From Pseudomonadota bacterium (lineage in GTDB: Bacteria; Pseudomonadota; Alphaproteobacteria; Rhizobiales; Xanthobacteraceae), in contig JAJYAH010000502.1 of NCBI GenBank assembly GCA_021779635.1, positions 1-5,699 on the forward strand: DNA of 5,699 nt, read 5' to 3'. The position numbers and the translations under genes were made by a program. The notes beneath the pieces are model-generated. The model saw nothing but the letters and a program-made list of their open reading frames with translations, did not search any database and had not been told where the DNA came from. How positions within the stretch are numbered: position 1 is the first letter of the stretch; each line of letters opens with the position of its first letter. Shown one piece after another: positions 5,004 through 5,699 of the stretch.

Positions 5004-5026
5004 GTAGTCTGTCTTACGCAGACTAC
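5004..5026. repeat. Hairpin GTAGTCTG-N7-CAGACTAC in the repeat
   Basis: Perfect 8 bp arms lie at 5004-5011 and 5019-5026 with a 7-base loop. Its right arm shares bases 5019-5023 with an alternative hairpin, ACGCAGAC (5016-5023) pairing with GTCTGCGT (5035-5042), so only one can form. Confidence 0.65.
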
Positions 5027-5042
5027 GTAAACCTGTCTGCGT
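5016..5042. repeat. Alternative hairpin ACGCAGAC-N11-GTCTGCGT
   Basis: Perfect 8 bp arms at 5016-5023 and 5035-5042 have an 11-base loop. It competes with the 5004-5026 hairpin for bases 5019-5023. Confidence 0.6.
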
Positions 5043-5044
5043 TC

Positions 5045-5093
5045 CCGGCCATCCACGTCTTTACGTCCCGTTATGGAAGACGTGGATGCCCGG
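5045..5093. repeat. Central long hairpin of the mosaic repeat
   Basis: ATCCACGTCTT (5051-5061) pairs perfectly with AAGACGTGGAT (5077-5087). The stem extends outward through 5045-5050 and 5088-5093 with one mismatch, 16 of 17 pairs in all, around a 15-base loop (5062-5076). There is no following T-run, so it is not a canonical intrinsic terminator. Confidence 0.75.
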
Positions 5094-5115
5094 CACATAG
5101 GCGAGTGGAAACGAC

Positions 5116-5132
5116 GCCGTCCTTCGGACGGC
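5116..5132. repeat. GCCGTCC-TTC-GGACGGC hairpin
   Basis: Perfect 7 bp arms (5116-5122, 5126-5132) surround TTC. The apex reads CTTCGG, the stable UUCG-type tetraloop context. It abuts the right outer arm of the mosaic repeat and ends 39 bases before the hydrolase ATG. Confidence 0.7.
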
Positions 5133-5171
5133 TATGGCCGGGCATGACGAAAACTTCCTCTGGAGTTGTCG

Positions 5172-5699
5172 ATGAACCGTCATTTCATTGCCGCGCTGTT
5201 TGCCCTCGCAGGCCTGCTTGCCCTGCCGCTCACCGCGGCTTCTGGCGAGCAGCCATCGGCACCGCGCGAGCCCTACGGCATCGGCCTTGAAGGCTTCGCC
5301 TATCCCTACCCCGTCAACATGCTGCCGCTGGTCAATGACGGCGAGCAGGTGCGGATGGCCTATATGGATGTGGTCCCGGCGCAGCCCAACGGCCGCATTG
5401 TGCTGCTGCTGCACGGCCGCAATTTCCCGTCGAGCTACTGGGCCCCGGTCATCAAGACGCTGAATGGGGCCGGCTACCGCGTGCTGGTGCCGGACCAGAT
5501 CGGCTTTGGCAAATCCTCAAAACCGTTGGCCGACCTGCACTTCGATACGCTGGCCCGCAACACCATCGCGCTGCTCGATCATCTGCAGATCGCCAGGGCC
5601 GATATCGTCGCCCATTCGATGGGCGGCATGATCGCCGCGCGCATCGCGCGCGCCTATCCGGACCGGATCCAGCATCTGGTGCTGGCGGCGCCGATCGGG
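5172..5699 (+). CDS. Exported alpha/beta hydrolase (cut by right window edge)
   Basis: The first 176 residues are present and the frame is open to the edge. A signal peptide is clear: MNRHFIAALFALAGLLALPL, with cleavage likely near residues 23-25, so the enzyme is probably periplasmic. The mature part has the alpha/beta hydrolase landmarks in order: IVLLLHGRNF (76-85) with the oxyanion-hole HG, the PDQIGFGKSSKP strand-loop (107-118), and the nucleophile elbow VAHSMGG with Ser149 (147-152; Ala replaces the first Gly of GxSxG). YPDRIQHLVLAAP follows. The acid and histidine of the triad would lie beyond the window. The ATG has GGAG (5162-5165) six bases upstream. The fold alone does not fix the substrate: esterase, lactonase or haloalkane dehalogenase-like activity are all possible. 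The mosaic repeat ends 21 bases before the start and no separate promoter is obvious. Confidence 0.85.
   Translation, partial: MNRHFIAALFALAGLLALPLTAASGEQPSAPREPYGIGLEGFAYPYPVNMLPLVNDGEQVRMAYMDVVPAQPNGRIVLLLHGRNFPSSYWAPVIKTLNGAGYRVLVPDQIGFGKSSKPLADLHFDTLARNTIALLDHLQIARADIVAHSMGGMIAARIARAYPDRIQHLVLAAPIG

Larger units (their letters stand above)
4986..5150. repeat. Mosaic palindromic intergenic repeat element
   Basis: The outer ends, TCGTCATGGCCGGGCATAG (4986-5004) and CTATGGCCGGGCATGACGA (5132-5150), are inverted copies matching at 17 of 19 positions. Inside lie a long central hairpin (5045-5093) and two smaller ones near each end. The whole thing is non-coding and fills most of the 216 bp between the regulator's stop and the hydrolase start. 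I recall similar blocks, especially the GGCCATCCACGTCTT arm, as very frequent in Bradyrhizobium genomes, so it is probably a multi-copy mobile-derived or structural element. No transposase is present. It may also end transcription of the regulator. Confidence 0.75.

Noticed and set aside
5045..5093. Canonical intrinsic terminator for the regulator gene
   Set aside because: The stem is long, but no U-run follows; it may still slow or end transcription as part of the repeat.
4986..5150. CRISPR array or tRNA-like element
   Set aside because: The repeats are inverted and not regularly spaced direct repeats, and no cloverleaf with anticodon and T-arm could be laid out.

Overview
The window reads as chromosomal DNA of a GC-rich alphaproteobacterium, most likely Bradyrhizobium or a close relative. 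Three things point there: the N-terminus of a fused indolepyruvate ferredoxin oxidoreductase, the alphaproteobacterial style of the ORFs, and a mosaic palindromic intergenic element (4986-5150) of a kind I recall as abundant in Bradyrhizobium. The assignment is by recognition, not by a search.

Layout. A truncated minus-strand indolepyruvate ferredoxin oxidoreductase (1-104) diverges from a secreted tri-heme cytochrome c (384-1616). Their roughly 280 bp spacer holds two inverted repeats. The cytochrome converges with, and overlaps by 17 bp, a UPF0126/TRIC-type seven-helix membrane protein on the minus strand (1600-2238). A 230 bp spacer follows, and then a small single-span membrane protein with low-complexity flanks (2469-2891). 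A good Shine-Dalgarno and a candidate general-stress (EcfG-type) promoter precede it. This gene converges with a minus-strand pair: a NIPSNAP-family protein (3849-4163, GTG start) followed 57 bp downstream by an isocitrate lyase/PEP mutase-superfamily enzyme (2976-3791). The pair diverges from an ArsR-type winged-helix regulator (4260-4955). The regulator's sigma70-like promoter puts the predicted transcription start on its ATG, so its mRNA is probably leaderless; a perfect 12 bp palindrome lies just behind the -35 element. After the mosaic repeat comes an exported alpha/beta hydrolase that runs off the right edge (5172-5699).

How the genes may work together. The only convincing functional unit is the ArsR regulator with the divergent NIPSNAP and PEP mutase-like genes, which looks like a small regulator-controlled catabolic or detoxification module of unknown substrate. 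The cytochrome has no dehydrogenase partner in the window and may serve one encoded elsewhere. The other genes look like independent single units. I see no tRNA, rRNA, CRISPR array, transposase or phage gene. No clearly new system is evident; the best leads are the ArsR module, the leaderless promoter/operator, the candidate stress promoter of the small membrane protein, and the architecture of the mosaic repeat.
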